A stretch of DNA of 64,000 nt from Alishewanella metallidurans (GTDB lineage Bacteria; Pseudomonadota; Gammaproteobacteria; Enterobacterales; Alteromonadaceae). The stretch's first letter is position 1; each line of letters opens with the position of its first letter. The stretch covers positions 806,001 through 870,000 of the forward strand of contig NZ_JALAHQ010000001.1 of assembly GCF_036983985.1 (NCBI RefSeq), given 5' to 3'. The notes under the pieces were generated by a model, which was given only the letters and a program-made list of their open reading frames with translations, was not told the DNA's origin and did no database searches. This document shows positions 8,031 through 17,007 of the stretch, one piece after another. Position numbers and translations under genes: made by a program.

Positions 8031-8444
8031 ATGAAACCTAATGCCCGTCGTCAGTCACGGTCTCTTGCAGTGCAGGGAATTTATAGCTGGCATATTAGCC
8101 ATAACCCGATTGCAGATATTGAGCAACAATTGCTGCTCGAAACTAATGTTAAGCATGTTGATGTTGGTTATTTTCAAGATTTAGTCCGTGGTGTGGTAAA
8201 AAACCACGCTACCTTGGACGAGGCGTTAAAGCCCTATTTAGATCGGCCATTTGATGAAATTGATTTTGTTGAAAAGGCAATTTTACGTGTTTCTGCGTAT
8301 GAGTTGAAATATCGGCTAGACGTTCCTTATAAGGTAGTCATTAACGAAGCTATTGAATTGGCAAAGGCTTTTGCCGCCGACGATAGTCATAAATTCGTTA
8401 ACGGCATCCTTGATAAAGCAGTACGCGTACTGCGTCCAAGCTAA
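8031..8444 (+). CDS. nusB: Transcription antitermination factor NusB
   Basis: This 137-residue all-helical protein matches NusB: RRQSRSLAVQGIYSW at the start, the central IDFVEKAILRVSAYEL, and PYKVVINEAIELAKAF...FVNGILDK near the end. NusB with NusE (S10) binds boxA RNA in rRNA leaders and supports antitermination. AGAAGAGA precedes the ATG. It lies between ribH and thiL, a conserved order in gammaproteobacteria. Confidence 0.97.
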   Translation: MKPNARRQSRSLAVQGIYSWHISHNPIADIEQQLLLETNVKHVDVGYFQDLVRGVVKNHATLDEALKPYLDRPFDEIDFVEKAILRVSAYELKYRLDVPYKVVINEAIELAKAFAADDSHKFVNGILDKAVRVLRPS

Positions 8445-8477
8445 AGGAGAGCCGACATTTGTCGGCTTCTTAATTTT
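8444..8477 (+). promoter_or_regulatory. Hairpin between a strong Shine-Dalgarno and the thiL start
   Basis: AAGGAG lies at 8444-8449, touching the nusB stop, but the thiL ATG is at 8478, 28 bases further on. The spacer contains a perfect 7-bp hairpin (AGCCGAC / GTCGGCT, 8450-8467) and then TCTTAATTTT. If the hairpin folds, the effective distance from the ribosome site to the ATG becomes about 10 bases. Alternatively it is a weak terminator tail after nusB. Both readings are inference. Confidence 0.45.
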
Positions 8478-9437
8478 ATGGATGAATTCGAACTCATTTC
8501 CCGCTATTTCTCTAATTGTGGTGCTAAGCGCCATGATACCGGTATTGGTGTGGGTGATGATGCTGCCGTGTTACAAGTGCGGGATGGTTGTGATCTGGTT
8601 ATAACTACCGATACCATGGTTGCCGGCACACATTTTTTTCCTGATGCTGACCCTCGAGCGCTTGGCCACAAATTAGTTGCGGTCAATGTTAGTGATATCG
8701 CCGCTATGGGTGCAGAGCCCGCTTGGTTATCACTGGCGATAACCTTGCCATCGATAGATGAAGCGTGGCTCAGTGCGTTTGCAGCTGGCTTGCATGAAAC
8801 GGCTGAGTATTATAATTGTCAGCTAGTTGGTGGTGACACGACACGTGGGCCAATGAGCCTAACCATGGTTGCCAAAGGCATAGTGCCGCGAGGCAAAGCT
8901 ATTACCCGCAGCGGCGCTAAAGTGGGTGACTATATTTATGTTACCGGCACTTTAGGCGATGCAGCACTAGGTTTGAAGCTGTGCCAAGGTTTGCATGAAG
9001 TAAGTAAAAAACACCAAACTCATATTCTACAACGCTTTCATTTTCCATCAGCAAGAGTGGCGCTAGGCCAAGCGCTGCGCAATATTGCTAGCAGTGCAAT
9101 GGACTTATCAGATGGCTTATATAGCGATATTCAGCACATTTTAAAACGTTCAGGCGTGGGGGCCAGTATTGATGTGTCGCGCCTGCCTTTATCGCAAGCG
9201 GTAAAAGATAGTTGTGATAATGCGACCGCAATGCAGTTGGCGTTGTCCGGTGGTGAAGACTACGAATTACTCTTTACTGTGCCAGAAGCAAAGCGGGGTT
9301 CGCTTGATGTACTGCTTTCACCTTATGGTATAGCCATTACCTGCATTGGCCGTATTACTGGCGTGGCCGGTAAGCTCGAGCTAAAACAAGCCGAGCAGCC
9401 CTTTAACTATGTGCACTCAGGTTTTATTCATTTCTGA
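8478..9437 (+). CDS. thiL: Thiamine-monophosphate kinase
   Basis: This 319-residue protein is ThiL, which phosphorylates thiamine monophosphate to the active cofactor thiamine diphosphate. Landmarks shared with E. coli ThiL are GVGDDAAVL, TTDTMVAGTHF, AVNVSDIAAMGAEPAWLSLA, GGDTTRGP, MDLSDGL and ALSGGEDYELLF. The ATG is the only start that keeps the conserved EFELISRYF opening; its ribosome site is separated from it by a hairpin. The stop overlaps the pgpA start (TGATG). Confidence 0.96.
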   Translation: MDEFELISRYFSNCGAKRHDTGIGVGDDAAVLQVRDGCDLVITTDTMVAGTHFFPDADPRALGHKLVAVNVSDIAAMGAEPAWLSLAITLPSIDEAWLSAFAAGLHETAEYYNCQLVGGDTTRGPMSLTMVAKGIVPRGKAITRSGAKVGDYIYVTGTLGDAALGLKLCQGLHEVSKKHQTHILQRFHFPSARVALGQALRNIASSAMDLSDGLYSDIQHILKRSGVGASIDVSRLPLSQAVKDSCDNATAMQLALSGGEDYELLFTVPEAKRGSLDVLLSPYGIAITCIGRITGVAGKLELKQAEQPFNYVHSGFIHF

Positions 9438-9916
9438 TGAGCAAACTGCAATTTAATTTAAAAAAGTGGTACCAGTTTCTGGCGTTGGGCTTTGGTAGTG
9501 GTTTATCGCCCAAAGCACCTGGTACTTTTGGTACGTTGGTTGCGGTGCCACTTGTCGCCTTGTTGTTGTGGGCGGGTAATGCTTATTTATTAGCTTTTGT
9601 ATTAATAGGCAGCGTGCTGGGCGTATATGTATGTGGTCAAACGGCACGCGATGTTGGCGAGCATGATCATGGTGCTATAGTCTGGGACGAAATTATTGGT
9701 TATGGCATTACGTTACTTTGGGCACCACTGCACTGGCAAACACTATTAATCGGTTTTGTTTTATTTCGCCTATTTGATATTGTAAAACCTTGGCCTATTA
9801 GTGTGCTGGATAAATCGGTGCATGGTGGTTTGGGTATTATGCTCGATGATGTAGCCGCGGGTATTGCCGCTTTAGTTGCGTTGCAACTATTAATACCTTA
9901 TTTGCCGCTAAATTAA
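9437..9916 (+). CDS. pgpA: Phosphatidylglycerophosphatase A
   Basis: This 159-residue inner-membrane protein removes phosphate from phosphatidylglycerophosphate to give phosphatidylglycerol. Family motifs visible are GSGLSPKAPGTFGTL, the acidic VWDEIIG, FRLFDIVKPWP and the C-terminal GGLGIMLDDVAAG. Several hydrophobic segments flank these motifs. The start overlaps the thiL stop by one base. The next gene begins 26 bases later, so the diguanylate cyclase gene could be cotranscribed with this operon. Confidence 0.96.
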   Translation: MSKLQFNLKKWYQFLALGFGSGLSPKAPGTFGTLVAVPLVALLLWAGNAYLLAFVLIGSVLGVYVCGQTARDVGEHDHGAIVWDEIIGYGITLLWAPLHWQTLLIGFVLFRLFDIVKPWPISVLDKSVHGGLGIMLDDVAAGIAALVALQLLIPYLPLN

Positions 9917-9942
9917 TCAATAGACAATTATAGAAGGCTATA

Positions 9943-12900
9943 ATGAAAAACATCGTACTGTTGCTTTTGTTGGTTTGCTTTGTTCGCGCACAGGCAGCTG
10001 AGCAACAGTCGGTTTATGATTTTGATATTAAGCACTGGGGCAGCAGCGAAGGCTTAGCCAGTAATTCTGTGCGCTCAATTAGCCAAGACAGTCAAGGCTA
10101 TATCTGGTTAGCAACGCAACATGGCCTAGATCGTTTTGATGGCACCCAGTTTGAACATTTCACCAAAGAAACCCATCACCAATTAGCCAGCAACGGTACA
10201 ACACGATTATTTCGCGATAGCTCGGGCTATATGTGGGTGGGCACTAAGTCTGGTTTGTCAGGTTTTGACCCTATAAGCTTGAAGTTTGATCGCTATCAGG
10301 TCTTGTCAGAAGTGTCTTCTATTATCGAAGTCCGCCCGGGTGAAATTTGGGTGGCGGCAGATAATTTATTTCGTATCCGAGATGGCAAAGTGAGCAAGGT
10401 TGAACAAATACGCGCATCAGTTAGTCAGCTAGAGTTGGTTAACGAGCATATTTGGGCTAGCAGTGCCGAAAGCCTATTTCGTGTAGATCTTGATGGTAAT
10501 GTACAAAGCTATTCGTTACCTGCTGAATTAATGCAAACGCCTATCTACGATCTGTATTGGTCGGAAAACACCTTACACATTGCTGGTGAAGCAGGGTTAT
10601 ACCATATTGATGAGGCCGAGCAGGTTAAACGCTGCCAGCTGCCAGATCATAATAATACCGCAGTATATAAGTTGCTAAATGACAGCTTAGGTAATACCTG
10701 GATCTCAGCTCATCGCAAACTATTTCATCGACACCCTAACCAAAGCTGGCAACATATAAATGGCGATGAACTAGGTAGTTACCCGTGGTTTAGCGATATT
10801 TTTGAAGATAAAGATAAAAACATCTGGTTGAGTAGTTTTAGTGATGGTATCTACCGAGCCTCGGTCGGTCATATCCGCCGTGTGGTGCCTAGCCAGACTG
10901 ATCCGGTTATTCGCAGCTTAGGTGTTACGCCAGCTAATACGTTATTGGTTGCCGCCCAGTCAGAATTAGGCGAACTTAATGCTGATGGCAGTTACACTGA
11001 ACTGCTTAACTCGGCGCAGCTAGGTGCTATTACCGTGCACGACGTTTATTGGCCTAACGCGCAGCAACTGTGGTTGGCGACAGATCATGGCGTACTGCGT
11101 TACCAACGTGGCAAAACTGAACTTAGCACGCAGTTTGCTAATTTAACCGGATATACCGTTCGGGTGTTACAACCGGATAATGCTGATGGCTTATGGATTG
11201 GCGGTGTGATGGGATTGTTTCACTATAATAATAACTCACTACTCCCCTTTGCTTTAAATAATGAGCTTGAATCACGCCATATTACTGCATTACAACAGCA
11301 GCAACAAAAAGTGGTGTTTGGTACAACACGAGGCCTATATCAATATCAGGCGCAAGCTCTGACTCGGCTTGGTGTCGGCACCGCGCTATACAATAGTTAT
11401 ATATCGGCTGTACTGATTTTGCCTGACTCAACCATAATTGCGGCTACTTTAGATGACGGTATATTTGTTGCGTTAGCTAACAGCACAAAATGGCTGCAAT
11501 GGCACACCGCGAATGGCTTACCCCATAGCCCAGTGGTTAGCTTAGCCTATGATGCCGATAGCGAAATGCTTTGGGTAAGTAGTAATAAAGGTATCTTTCG
11601 TTTAAACCTAGCGCAATTACCACTACTTGCTAGCCAGACGGTGGAGGCGGATGAAATTCTTGGTCCTTATGATCGACAACTAGGCACAGTGCCAGGTCGC
11701 TGCTGTAACGGTGCAGGGCAGGCCAAGGTTGCACACTGGCAGCAACAGTACTGGTATCCAACCTTAAAAGGCTTAGTGGCTGTGCCAGTGAAGCTAGAGG
11801 ATAAACCCGAGCACGTTTTACAGCCGGTGATTAAAGGCGTTCAAGGGCTACGTAACTATATTGTTGAAAGCCAACAAAACAGTTTAGTGCTGGATTTGGA
11901 TGACCGTAGCTTAAGCGTAAAGTACTCGGCGTTAGAATACATTAAACCTGCTGCGTTACAGTTTCGTTATCGATTAAAAGGCTTTGAACAGCAATGGCAC
12001 GACGTTGGTCAGCGGCGCGAAGGTGTCTATACCAATTTAAGCCCCGGCCGTTTCGTATTTCAAGTGCAAACTCGCTTTGATAATAGCCCATGGCTGCACG
12101 CTAAGTCTGCCGAGCTAGAGCTGGTTATCCCTAAACGGTTTAACGAAACCCTTGTTTATCGGGGTTTATGGCTTATTTTGTTATTATTTTGCCTATACGG
12201 TATTTTGTGGCTGTTAAGGCGCAATACTATTAACCAACAACAACAACTAGAGCGTTTGGTGCGACAACGTACACAAGAGTTAGAAAACAGTAATTTACAA
12301 CTGAATGAGCTTAATGAACAACTAGCCTTGCAAACACATAAAGACAGTTTAACCGGCTTGCGTAATCGCCGATTTATGTTTGAACAGTTACCAAAAGATA
12401 TTGAGCATTTTCAGCGTAACCGCGAGTTTATGCAATCGCAGGGCAAATGTATTGCGCTTGTTCACCTTGATTTAGATAACTTTAAACAGGTTAACGATCA
12501 ATATGGTAATAGTGCTGGTGACAGTTGTATTCAGCAGGTTGCCGGTTTACTTATTCGTGAAACACGAGGCTCTGATTACGTCGTGCGATTTGCTGGCGAA
12601 GAGTTTATTTTAGTGCTACGAGATATTCAAACCAACTTGGTAGCGCAATTTAGTCATCGTTTAAACGAACTAGTGGGTGAAGCCGTATTCAATTTACCTG
12701 ATGGTAACCGCACCCGGCTAACTTGCTCAGTAGGCTACGCTGTTTATCCATTAGAACTATTAGGTGGCCAACTTATTAACTGGGAAATATCGCTACAACT
12801 AGCCGAAATAGCGCTATATCACGTTAAGCATGCCGGTAAAAATGGCGTTGCCACGCTTAAATTTGATCAACAGGTTGATGCGTTTGAATTTGAAGATTCG

Positions 12901-12978
12901 TCACACATTGAGGCACAGATAGAGCGACTTTTAGCCGCAGGTTTAGCACATTTTGAACTTGAGAATACTCATTTTTAA
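9943..12978 (+). CDS. Periplasmic-propeller sensor diguanylate cyclase (GGDEF)
   Basis: This 1011-residue membrane sensor begins with a signal peptide (cleavage near AQAAEQ, residue 18-20). Repeated motifs of the two-component-regulator propeller type follow (such as DSQGYIWLATQHGLDRFDG and DSSGYMWVGTKSGLSGFDP), over roughly residues 25-620. A Y_Y_Y-like beta domain follows at about 640-730 and a transmembrane helix at about 736-760. A coiled-coil linker leads into a C-terminal GGDEF domain starting at DSLTGLRNRR. The active-site signature is AGEEF (884-888) rather than GGEEF. The inhibitory I-site R875-x-x-D878 is present five residues upstream, as in product-inhibited cyclases. It should make cyclic di-GMP in response to an unknown periplasmic signal. 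The AGEEF form occurs in some active cyclases, so activity is likely but not certain. Confidence 0.9.
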   Translation: MKNIVLLLLLVCFVRAQAAEQQSVYDFDIKHWGSSEGLASNSVRSISQDSQGYIWLATQHGLDRFDGTQFEHFTKETHHQLASNGTTRLFRDSSGYMWVGTKSGLSGFDPISLKFDRYQVLSEVSSIIEVRPGEIWVAADNLFRIRDGKVSKVEQIRASVSQLELVNEHIWASSAESLFRVDLDGNVQSYSLPAELMQTPIYDLYWSENTLHIAGEAGLYHIDEAEQVKRCQLPDHNNTAVYKLLNDSLGNTWISAHRKLFHRHPNQSWQHINGDELGSYPWFSDIFEDKDKNIWLSSFSDGIYRASVGHIRRVVPSQTDPVIRSLGVTPANTLLVAAQSELGELNADGSYTELLNSAQLGAITVHDVYWPNAQQLWLATDHGVLRYQRGKTELSTQFANLTGYTVRVLQPDNADGLWIGGVMGLFHYNNNSLLPFALNNELESRHITALQQQQQKVVFGTTRGLYQYQAQALTRLGVGTALYNSYISAVLILPDSTIIAATLDDGIFVALANSTKWLQWHTANGLPHSPVVSLAYDADSEMLWVSSNKGIFRLNLAQLPLLASQTVEADEILGPYDRQLGTVPGRCCNGAGQAKVAHWQQQYWYPTLKGLVAVPVKLEDKPEHVLQPVIKGVQGLRNYIVESQQNSLVLDLDDRSLSVKYSALEYIKPAALQFRYRLKGFEQQWHDVGQRREGVYTNLSPGRFVFQVQTRFDNSPWLHAKSAELELVIPKRFNETLVYRGLWLILLLFCLYGILWLLRRNTINQQQQLERLVRQRTQELENSNLQLNELNEQLALQTHKDSLTGLRNRRFMFEQLPKDIEHFQRNREFMQSQGKCIALVHLDLDNFKQVNDQYGNSAGDSCIQQVAGLLIRETRGSDYVVRFAGEEFILVLRDIQTNLVAQFSHRLNELVGEAVFNLPDGNRTRLTCSVGYAVYPLELLGGQLINWEISLQLAEIALYHVKHAGKNGVATLKFDQQVDAFEFEDSSHIEAQIERLLAAGLAHFELENTHF

Positions 12979-13007
12979 TCCAGCCTGCATTTTTGCAGGC
13001 TGGATTA
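12976..13007. terminator. Long hairpin between convergent genes
   Basis: A perfect 14-bp inverted repeat with a TTTT loop (arms 12976-12989 and 12994-13007) includes the stop codon of the diguanylate cyclase gene and lies before the 3' end of dxs. No clear T run follows on either strand. It is called a bidirectional terminator because of its position and strength. Confidence 0.6.
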
Positions 13008-13032
13008 ACAAAACTATTTAGCCTGAATAATA

Positions 13033-14892
13033 TTATTGCAATGCATTAATACTATTAAGAATACCTTCGGTATTTAGGCCAAGTTCGGCATAAATTTCTT
13101 CTTGGCTACCATGTTTAATAAACTGGTCAGGTAAACCCAAGTTTATACATTTTACGCTAAGTTGTAATTTTGCAACAAATTCATTCACCGCAGAGCCGGC
13201 ACCGCCCATAATGGCGTTATCTTCTACTGTAACAAAGTACGAATGGCTGGCAGCCAGCTCAGTTAATAACGCCTCATCAAGTGGTTTTACAAAGCGCATA
13301 TCTACTAGTGTGGTGTTTAACTGCTCTGCAGCCTGTTTGCAGGCGTTTAATAACGGGCCAAACGCGAGTATGGCAATGCGTTCGCCGTTACGTACTAGCC
13401 TAGCTTTACCTATTGCCAGTAGTTGCATGTCGTGCTGTGCAGCAACGCCTGTTGCCGAACCTCGAGGATAGCGCACCGCAGCAGGGCCCTGGTATTGATA
13501 ACCGCTATATAGCATCTGCCGGCACTCGTTTTCGTCAGATGGCGCCATAATAACCATATTGGGAATACAGCGCATAAAGCTGAGATCAAAAGAACCTTGA
13601 TGAGTTGGCCCGTCAGCACCAACTACACCTGCGCGGTCAATGGCAAACAGCACATCTAAATTTTGTAGCGCGATATCATGAATTAACTGATCATAGCCGC
13701 GCTGTAAAAAGCTGGAGTAAATCGCTACTACCGGCTTTAAGCCCTCAATTGCCATACCCGCAGCGAGCGTTACCGCGTGCTGTTCGGCAATAGCTACGTC
13801 GAAGTAACGTTTAGGGTAGGTTTTAGAAAAGCGTACCAGATCAGAACCTTCACGCATGGCCGGCGTAATTGCCTGTAAGCGCTCGTCTTGGGCTGCCATA
13901 TCGCAAATCCAGCTGCCAAAGATATTTGAAAACGTAGGTAACCCGGCCTTTTTCTCTGGTTGTTTGGTATCGTCAGGGTTGAATTTAGATACCGCATGAT
14001 AACCAATAGGATCCGCTTCTGCAGGTGCATAGCCTTTACCCTTTTTGGTAACGATATGAAGTAACTGTGGTCCTTTTAAATTGCGCATATTGCGGATGGT
14101 ATTTACCAAGCCGACCACATCGTGACCATCAATAGGGCCAATATAGTTAAAACCGAGCTCTTCAAAAAATGTACCTGGTGTCACCATGCCTTTAAAATGT
14201 TCTTCAGCACGGCTTGCTAGCTCGTGCAGTGGTGGCACGCCACGTAGAATTTTTTTGCCGCCCTCGCGTAAGCTGGTATAAAAGCTACCCGATAAAATTC
14301 GCGCAAAATACTGGTTTAGTGCGCCAACGTTTTCAGAAATAGACATTTCATTATCGTTTAAAATAACCAGCATATCTGGGCGTACTTCACCAGCATGGTT
14401 TAGCGCTTCAAACGCCATACCTGCGGTAATTGCACCATCACCAATTACAGCAACGACTTTACGATTATTACGTGCTTGCTGCGCGGCGATAGCCATACCC
14501 AAAGCCGCACTAATTGAGGTGCTAGAATGCCCCACAGACAAGATGTCATATTCACTTTCTTCACGAAACGGAAAGGGATGTAAACCATCTTTTTGTCGGA
14601 TAGTGTGCATGCGATCGGCACGACCGGTTAAAATTTTGTGCGGATAAGCCTGATGACCTACGTCCCAGATCACCCGATCAAAAGGCGTGTTATACACATA
14701 ATGTAATGCTACGGTTAGCTCAACTGTGCCTAAACCCGAAGCGAAATGCCCGCTACTTTGACTAACACTTTTTAGCAGGTAACTACGCAGCTCATTACTT
14801 AGCGCCGGCAGTTTTTCTTGCGGTAGCTGTCGTAATTGCTCGGGTAAATTAGCCTTGGCTAACAACGGGTAATCGTGAAGATCTAACGCCAT
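13033..14892 (-). CDS. dxs: 1-deoxy-D-xylulose-5-phosphate synthase
   Basis: This 619-residue thiamine-diphosphate enzyme condenses pyruvate and glyceraldehyde 3-phosphate, the first and often limiting step of the MEP isoprenoid pathway. Visible landmarks are HFASGLGTVELTVALHYV, DVGHQAYPHKILTGR, the TPP/Mg motif GDGAITAGMAFEALNHAG, the transketolase-like AIAEQHAVTLAAGMA, and a C-terminal transketolase domain. The length matches E. coli Dxs (620). It is the last gene of xseB-ispA-dxs, starting 14 bases after ispA ends. Confidence 0.98.
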   Translation of the reverse strand: MALDLHDYPLLAKANLPEQLRQLPQEKLPALSNELRSYLLKSVSQSSGHFASGLGTVELTVALHYVYNTPFDRVIWDVGHQAYPHKILTGRADRMHTIRQKDGLHPFPFREESEYDILSVGHSSTSISAALGMAIAAQQARNNRKVVAVIGDGAITAGMAFEALNHAGEVRPDMLVILNDNEMSISENVGALNQYFARILSGSFYTSLREGGKKILRGVPPLHELASRAEEHFKGMVTPGTFFEELGFNYIGPIDGHDVVGLVNTIRNMRNLKGPQLLHIVTKKGKGYAPAEADPIGYHAVSKFNPDDTKQPEKKAGLPTFSNIFGSWICDMAAQDERLQAITPAMREGSDLVRFSKTYPKRYFDVAIAEQHAVTLAAGMAIEGLKPVVAIYSSFLQRGYDQLIHDIALQNLDVLFAIDRAGVVGADGPTHQGSFDLSFMRCIPNMVIMAPSDENECRQMLYSGYQYQGPAAVRYPRGSATGVAAQHDMQLLAIGKARLVRNGERIAILAFGPLLNACKQAAEQLNTTLVDMRFVKPLDEALLTELAASHSYFVTVEDNAIMGGAGSAVNEFVAKLQLSVKCINLGLPDQFIKHGSQEEIYAELGLNTEGILNSINALQ

Positions 14893-14906
14893 AATTCTTG
14901 CCTGTA

Positions 14907-15794
14907 TTAAAATCTGCGTTCGATAATATACTGCGCGAAAGCGCGTAACTCATCAGTATTATACGGTAAGCTATCTAAAGCACTCAGCGCATCTACATAT
15001 AATTGCTGTGCTTTAGCTTTAGCATTATCCAGCCCCAACAGAGCAGGATAAGTTGATTTGTTTGCCTTGGTGTCTGAGCCTTGCGGCTTGCCAAGAATGA
15101 CGGTATCACTTTCTATATCGAGAATATCATCCCGCACCTGAAATGCTAGCCCTAATGCACTAGCAAAGCGCAGTAAGGCGTCTAAATCGGCTTGCTTAGG
15201 GTTTGGGCTACATAGCCAAGCCAACTGCACCGCACATTCTATTAATGCACCGGTTTTCAACTGATGCATGCGTTCTAACTGCGCCACGCTGGTGCTGTGA
15301 TTAGTTTGCGCTAAATCTATTGCTTGGCCGCCACACATACCATTGTAACCTGATGCTGAAGCAAAGCATCGCACCATATTTAGCACAGCAGAAGGGCTTA
15401 CCTGCTGATAAGTATGGCTGCTTAGTACTTCAAATGCGAGGGCTTGCAAAGCATCGCCGGCTAAAATTGCCGTGGCGTCATCAAAGGCTTTATGACAAGT
15501 AGGTTTACCTCTGCGTAAATCGTCGTTATCCATAGCAGGTAAATCATCATGGATAAGCGAATAGCTATGCAGCGCTTCAAGTGCTGCAGCAGGGCCGTCT
15601 AAGTCAGACAATTGCGCGCCAAGCATAGTACCACAGCTGTACACTAAAAATGGCCGAACCCGTTTACCGCCAAGCAACAAGCTGTACGACATAGCCTCAA
15701 GTAAGCGTGCGTCGGTTGTCGTTCGCTGTGCTAACAGCTGGTGAAGATGTTGCTCTACGCGCTGTTGATAAACAGGAATATTAGCTGGATGCAC
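14907..15794 (-). CDS. ispA: Farnesyl diphosphate synthase (geranyl/farnesyl diphosphate synthase)
   Basis: This short-chain prenyl transferase makes farnesyl diphosphate from IPP and DMAPP. The two aspartate-rich motifs are present: DDLPAMDNDD with DLRRG, and DDILDIESD. So are GGKRVRPFLVY and the C-terminal KSTYPALLGL. GTG at 15794 is preferred as start: it is one base past the xseB stop, has AAGGA about 7 bases upstream and gives 295 residues (E. coli 299). A TTG at 15818 inside xseB would add eight residues with no better ribosome site. It lies between xseB and dxs in the usual order. Confidence 0.95.
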   Translation of the reverse strand: MHPANIPVYQQRVEQHLHQLLAQRTTTDARLLEAMSYSLLLGGKRVRPFLVYSCGTMLGAQLSDLDGPAAALEALHSYSLIHDDLPAMDNDDLRRGKPTCHKAFDDATAILAGDALQALAFEVLSSHTYQQVSPSAVLNMVRCFASASGYNGMCGGQAIDLAQTNHSTSVAQLERMHQLKTGALIECAVQLAWLCSPNPKQADLDALLRFASALGLAFQVRDDILDIESDTVILGKPQGSDTKANKSTYPALLGLDNAKAKAQQLYVDALSALDSLPYNTDELRAFAQYIIERRF

Positions 15795-15795
15795 A

Positions 15796-16041
15796 CTAGT
15801 TTCCTTGTTCAGGTTCAAAGGGTAACAAGCTTTCCTGTTGCTGTTGTTGCATTAAAATTTGTACCTTTTGTTCAGCCGTCTGTAATAATTGTTGGCTGTG
15901 GCGCGCAAGGGTAATACCCCGCTCAAACTGGGCTAACGATTGGTCTAAAGACAGTTCGCCTTGTTCAAGTTGTTGTACTATTTGTTCCAGCTCAGCCAAG
16001 GTTTGCTCAAACTGGCTTAAGTCAGCCTTTTTTTTACTCAT
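15796..16041 (-). CDS. xseB: Exodeoxyribonuclease VII small subunit
   Basis: This 81-residue coiled-coil protein has the XseB pattern FEQTLAELEQIVQQLEQGEL-SLDQSLAQFERGI. With XseA it forms exonuclease VII, which degrades single-stranded DNA. The glutamine-rich tail is ordinary for the family. It is the first gene of xseB-ispA-dxs. Its promoter should lie in the 198-base gap shared with pomA, but no consensus boxes were convincing. Confidence 0.96.
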   Translation of the reverse strand: MSKKKADLSQFEQTLAELEQIVQQLEQGELSLDQSLAQFERGITLARHSQQLLQTAEQKVQILMQQQQQESLLPFEPEQGN

Positions 16042-16239
16042 ATCACCCTCACAAAAGTGTGCGCAAAGTTACCTTAGCAGGCTATTATGGTCAATCAGAA
16101 AGCATAAGTGAAAGGCTAAATAGATAATTTAATGTAATTTATACTCAATCATTGTGTCTTGCTGTCGATAAACAGCTATCGTCTAAGATAAACTCGTACA
16201 GATGACCGTTTTGGCAGTGCTTTAGTTAAGGAGATAAGA

Positions 16240-17004
16240 GTGGATATAGCTACTCTGGTTGGATTGTTGGGCGCAATTGGTTTTATCATCATGGCGATGA
16301 TATTAGGAAGTAGTGGCAACGTCGGTATGTTTATGGATACCGTGTCAGTGCTTATCGTATTTGGTGGCTCAATCTTTGTGGTTATTTCCAAATTTACGCT
16401 AACGCAGTTTTTTGCTTCAGGTAAAGCCGCGGCTAAAGCCTTTGTGTTTAAGATTGAAGCGCCAGAAGAGCTGATCGAAAAAGCGGTACAACTGGCTGAT
16501 TCCGCGCGTAAAGGGGGGTTTTTAGCCTTAGAAGAAGCTGAAATTCCTAATGGCTTTATGCAAAAAGGCATTAACATGCTGGTTGACGGACACGATGCTG
16601 ATGTGGTGCGGGCTACCTTATTAAAAGATATTAATCTTACCGAAAAACGTCACGAAGTGGCTATTGCCTTGTTTAAAAGTTTAGGTGATATCGCACCAGC
16701 GATGGGCATGATCGGCACATTAATCGGCTTAGTTGCCATGTTATCTAATATGGACGATCCTAAAGCAATCGGCCCAGCAATGGCGGTAGCCTTATTAACA
16801 ACGTTGTATGGTGCTTTTATTGCAAACGTTGTTGCTATACCTATAGCGGATAAGTTGTCTATTCGTAATCAGCAAGAAAAGCAGAATAACCAGTTAATTC
16901 TAGATGCTATTTTAGGCATACAAGACGGGCAAAACCCGAAAGTGATTGAAGGTATACTGCGCAACTATTTAGCACAAAGTAAACGTGAACCAGCGGCGGA
17001 GTAA
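16240..17004 (+). CDS. pomA: Flagellar motor stator protein PomA (Na+-type MotA homologue)
   Basis: This 254-residue inner-membrane protein has four hydrophobic segments: residues about 5-22 and 28-48, then about 150-170 and 180-205. The family signatures are GDIAPAMGMIGTLIGLVAML and the following AMAVALLTTLYGA. With PomB it forms the ion-driven stator that turns the polar flagellum. The start is GTG with a strong AAGGAG at 16228-16233. pomB follows after 3 bases. Assignment to the sodium type rests on overall similarity to Vibrio/Alteromonadales PomA and on its PomB partner. Confidence 0.95.
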   Translation: MDIATLVGLLGAIGFIIMAMILGSSGNVGMFMDTVSVLIVFGGSIFVVISKFTLTQFFASGKAAAKAFVFKIEAPEELIEKAVQLADSARKGGFLALEEAEIPNGFMQKGINMLVDGHDADVVRATLLKDINLTEKRHEVAIALFKSLGDIAPAMGMIGTLIGLVAMLSNMDDPKAIGPAMAVALLTTLYGAFIANVVAIPIADKLSIRNQQEKQNNQLILDAILGIQDGQNPKVIEGILRNYLAQSKREPAAE

Positions 17005-17007
17005 GTT

